Source: Vulcanimicrobiota bacterium
Lineage (GTDB): Bacteria > Vulcanimicrobiota > JAJTBE01
NCBI GenBank assembly: GCA_021107945.1
Contig: JAIORV010000152.1
Coordinates: 1-35,680, forward strand
DNA length: 35,680 nt
Direction: 5' to 3'
Shown here piece by piece: positions 34,838-35,680 of this stretch; positions within the stretch are counted from its first letter, which is position 1; every line of letters begins with the position of its first letter. The notes below the pieces were generated by a model that searched no databases, was not told the DNA's origin, and was given only the letters and a program-made list of their open reading frames with translations. The position numbers and the translations under genes were made by a program.

Positions 34838-35616
34838 ATGAAGAGAATTTTAATAGCCGAAGAAAACAGCGGCTTCGAAACAGATGAAAATGGAAACCAT
34901 GTGTATCGATTATGTCTAATTCTTAACAGGGGAAAGTATAATGAAATCCATATCGACATTTCGCCTGCTCAGGGGGTTACATTTGAAGATCGCCTTGATC
35001 CAGGAGGTTCGCTTCAATCTTCTCTTACTAATGGTCACACTTTATCGGCAGGATTCGCATTGGGTTTGAGTGGATCATATTGCGGATTTACCAGTTTGGA
35101 AAGGATAGCAAGCTCCTTGATGGATGTAAAAAAATTGAGAAAGAAGTTGAAGAACTCAGAGAGATTTATATATCCTCATTGGGTCAGCATATCGGAAACA
35201 TTATACTAAAAGCGAAGAAGAAAGAATTTGAAAGCAAATTAGAGGAGATTCGAAAGAAAATTGAGACTTTCAAAAAGGAAGCCAAGGAAAATATTAAGGC
35301 GGAATTTAAGCAAAGCAAGAAATCCTTGATAGAAGTCCTCAGACCAAGAATAGTAAAAAATCCTCCAAGTAGTCTAATAGGAAAAATTTCAGGTGGCAAA
35401 CCCACCAACGAACAAGCTGAGATGTATCTGGAAGACCGTCTAAATAAGGTTATCCCCAATGCTTCACAGTTTATAAAGAATATGGAATTGATATGTAATT
35501 TCAAGGATGTGACCCATGAGATGTTAAAGAACTCAGATTTTCAAAAGGCGGTTCGAAAAGTTTATCCATATGAAGAATGGAAAAACCTTTTGAAGAAGGC
35601 GAGGCCATTCAACTAA
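34838..35616 (+). pseudogene. unknown DISARM-adjacent gene, frameshifted
   Basis: ATG 34838 follows GTGGGGGC. The first frame reads MKRILIAEENSGFETDENGN and YRLCLILNRGKYNEIHIDIS up to about 35030. A second frame, open from 35032, reads FIGRIRIGFEWIILRIYQFG and continues through a Lys/Glu coiled-coil-like part (KKKEFESKLEEIRKKIETFK) to VYPYEEWKNLLKKARPFN at 35616. The two frames overlap for 180 bp, where the first becomes antistructure-like. They are probably one gene broken by a small deletion or shift, or two genes joined by deletion. I do not recognise the family. No HxK motif of phospholipase D is present, so it is not drmC. Confidence 0.5.
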
Positions 35617-35680
35617 GAATCAATTGGGTGCACATGTTTTTTGTCAAAGTAGGAATCTTGGCATGAAATAAGCAACCTTC

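Noticed and set aside
34838-35616. Possible drmC (phospholipase-D-like) gene
   Set aside because: No HxK(x)4D motif occurs in either frame.

Overview
The window looks like accessory DNA from an uncultured bacterium with moderately AT-rich sequence. The taxonomy cannot be fixed from the sequence. There are no rRNA or tRNA genes. Strong Shine-Dalgarno sites (AAGGAGG, GGAGG, AGGAG) precede many starts, and the genes are ordinary bacterial families. Repeats of the 'CHSERSEESQ' kind, small palindromic repeats and many IS remnants point to a genome with heavy repeat and transposon traffic, as in many environmental Gram-negative lineages. The most striking general property is decay: at least ten genes are cut, frameshifted or fused to a neighbour by deletion.

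Region 1 (1-6.65 kb, mostly minus strand) holds a probable inositol catabolism cluster of the Thermotoga type. It contains a scyllo-inosose 3-dehydrogenase homologue (iolM-like, frameshifted), a second zinc alcohol dehydrogenase, a creatininase-fold hydrolase resembling 3-dehydro-scyllo-inosose hydrolase (iolN-like) and an SDR oxidoreductase. Toxin-antitoxin pieces sit among them: hicAB, an orphan YgiT-type zinc-finger protein and a CopG-type antitoxin cut by a repeat. A four-palindrome element and a 20-bp tandem repeat fill 3.98-4.28 kb.

Region 2 (7.0-10.7 kb, plus strand) has a fusion of a tyrosine-phosphatase-like domain with a possible menorin/FAM151-like domain, then a PfkB sugar kinase. 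Region 3 (10.8-15.5 kb) is a mobile-element zone. It holds a dead TPR gene, a dead DDE transposase, and a DUF2924 plus large serine recombinase cassette whose recombinase is split by an exact 14-bp tandem duplication. Pieces of IS3 and IS21 elements follow.

Region 4 (15.5-23.0 kb, minus strand) is an intact-looking three-gene signalling operon. Gene 1 joins two S1-like RNA-binding domains to a receiver, a GAF-like domain and a histidine kinase. Gene 2 is a 1308-residue receiver-PAS-GAF-GAF-GAF-kinase in which two GAF domains carry the same duplicated helical insert. Gene 3 is a receiver-HD-GYP protein. It is flanked by IS3 fragments and is the best candidate here for an undescribed system.

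Region 5 (23.2-35.7 kb) is a defence island in partial ruin. It has a DNA methyltransferase fragment, a HhH-GPD glycosylase fused head-on to a Vsr endonuclease, and an HNH endonuclease remnant. An intact DUF2075 nuclease-helicase follows, then a histidine-kinase-like ATPase fused by deletion to the tail of a UvrD-like helicase. Then come intact drmA and drmB (the DISARM core pair) and a frameshifted unknown gene at the right edge. No drmC or intact methyltransferase is visible, so this is either a DISARM variant or a broken locus.
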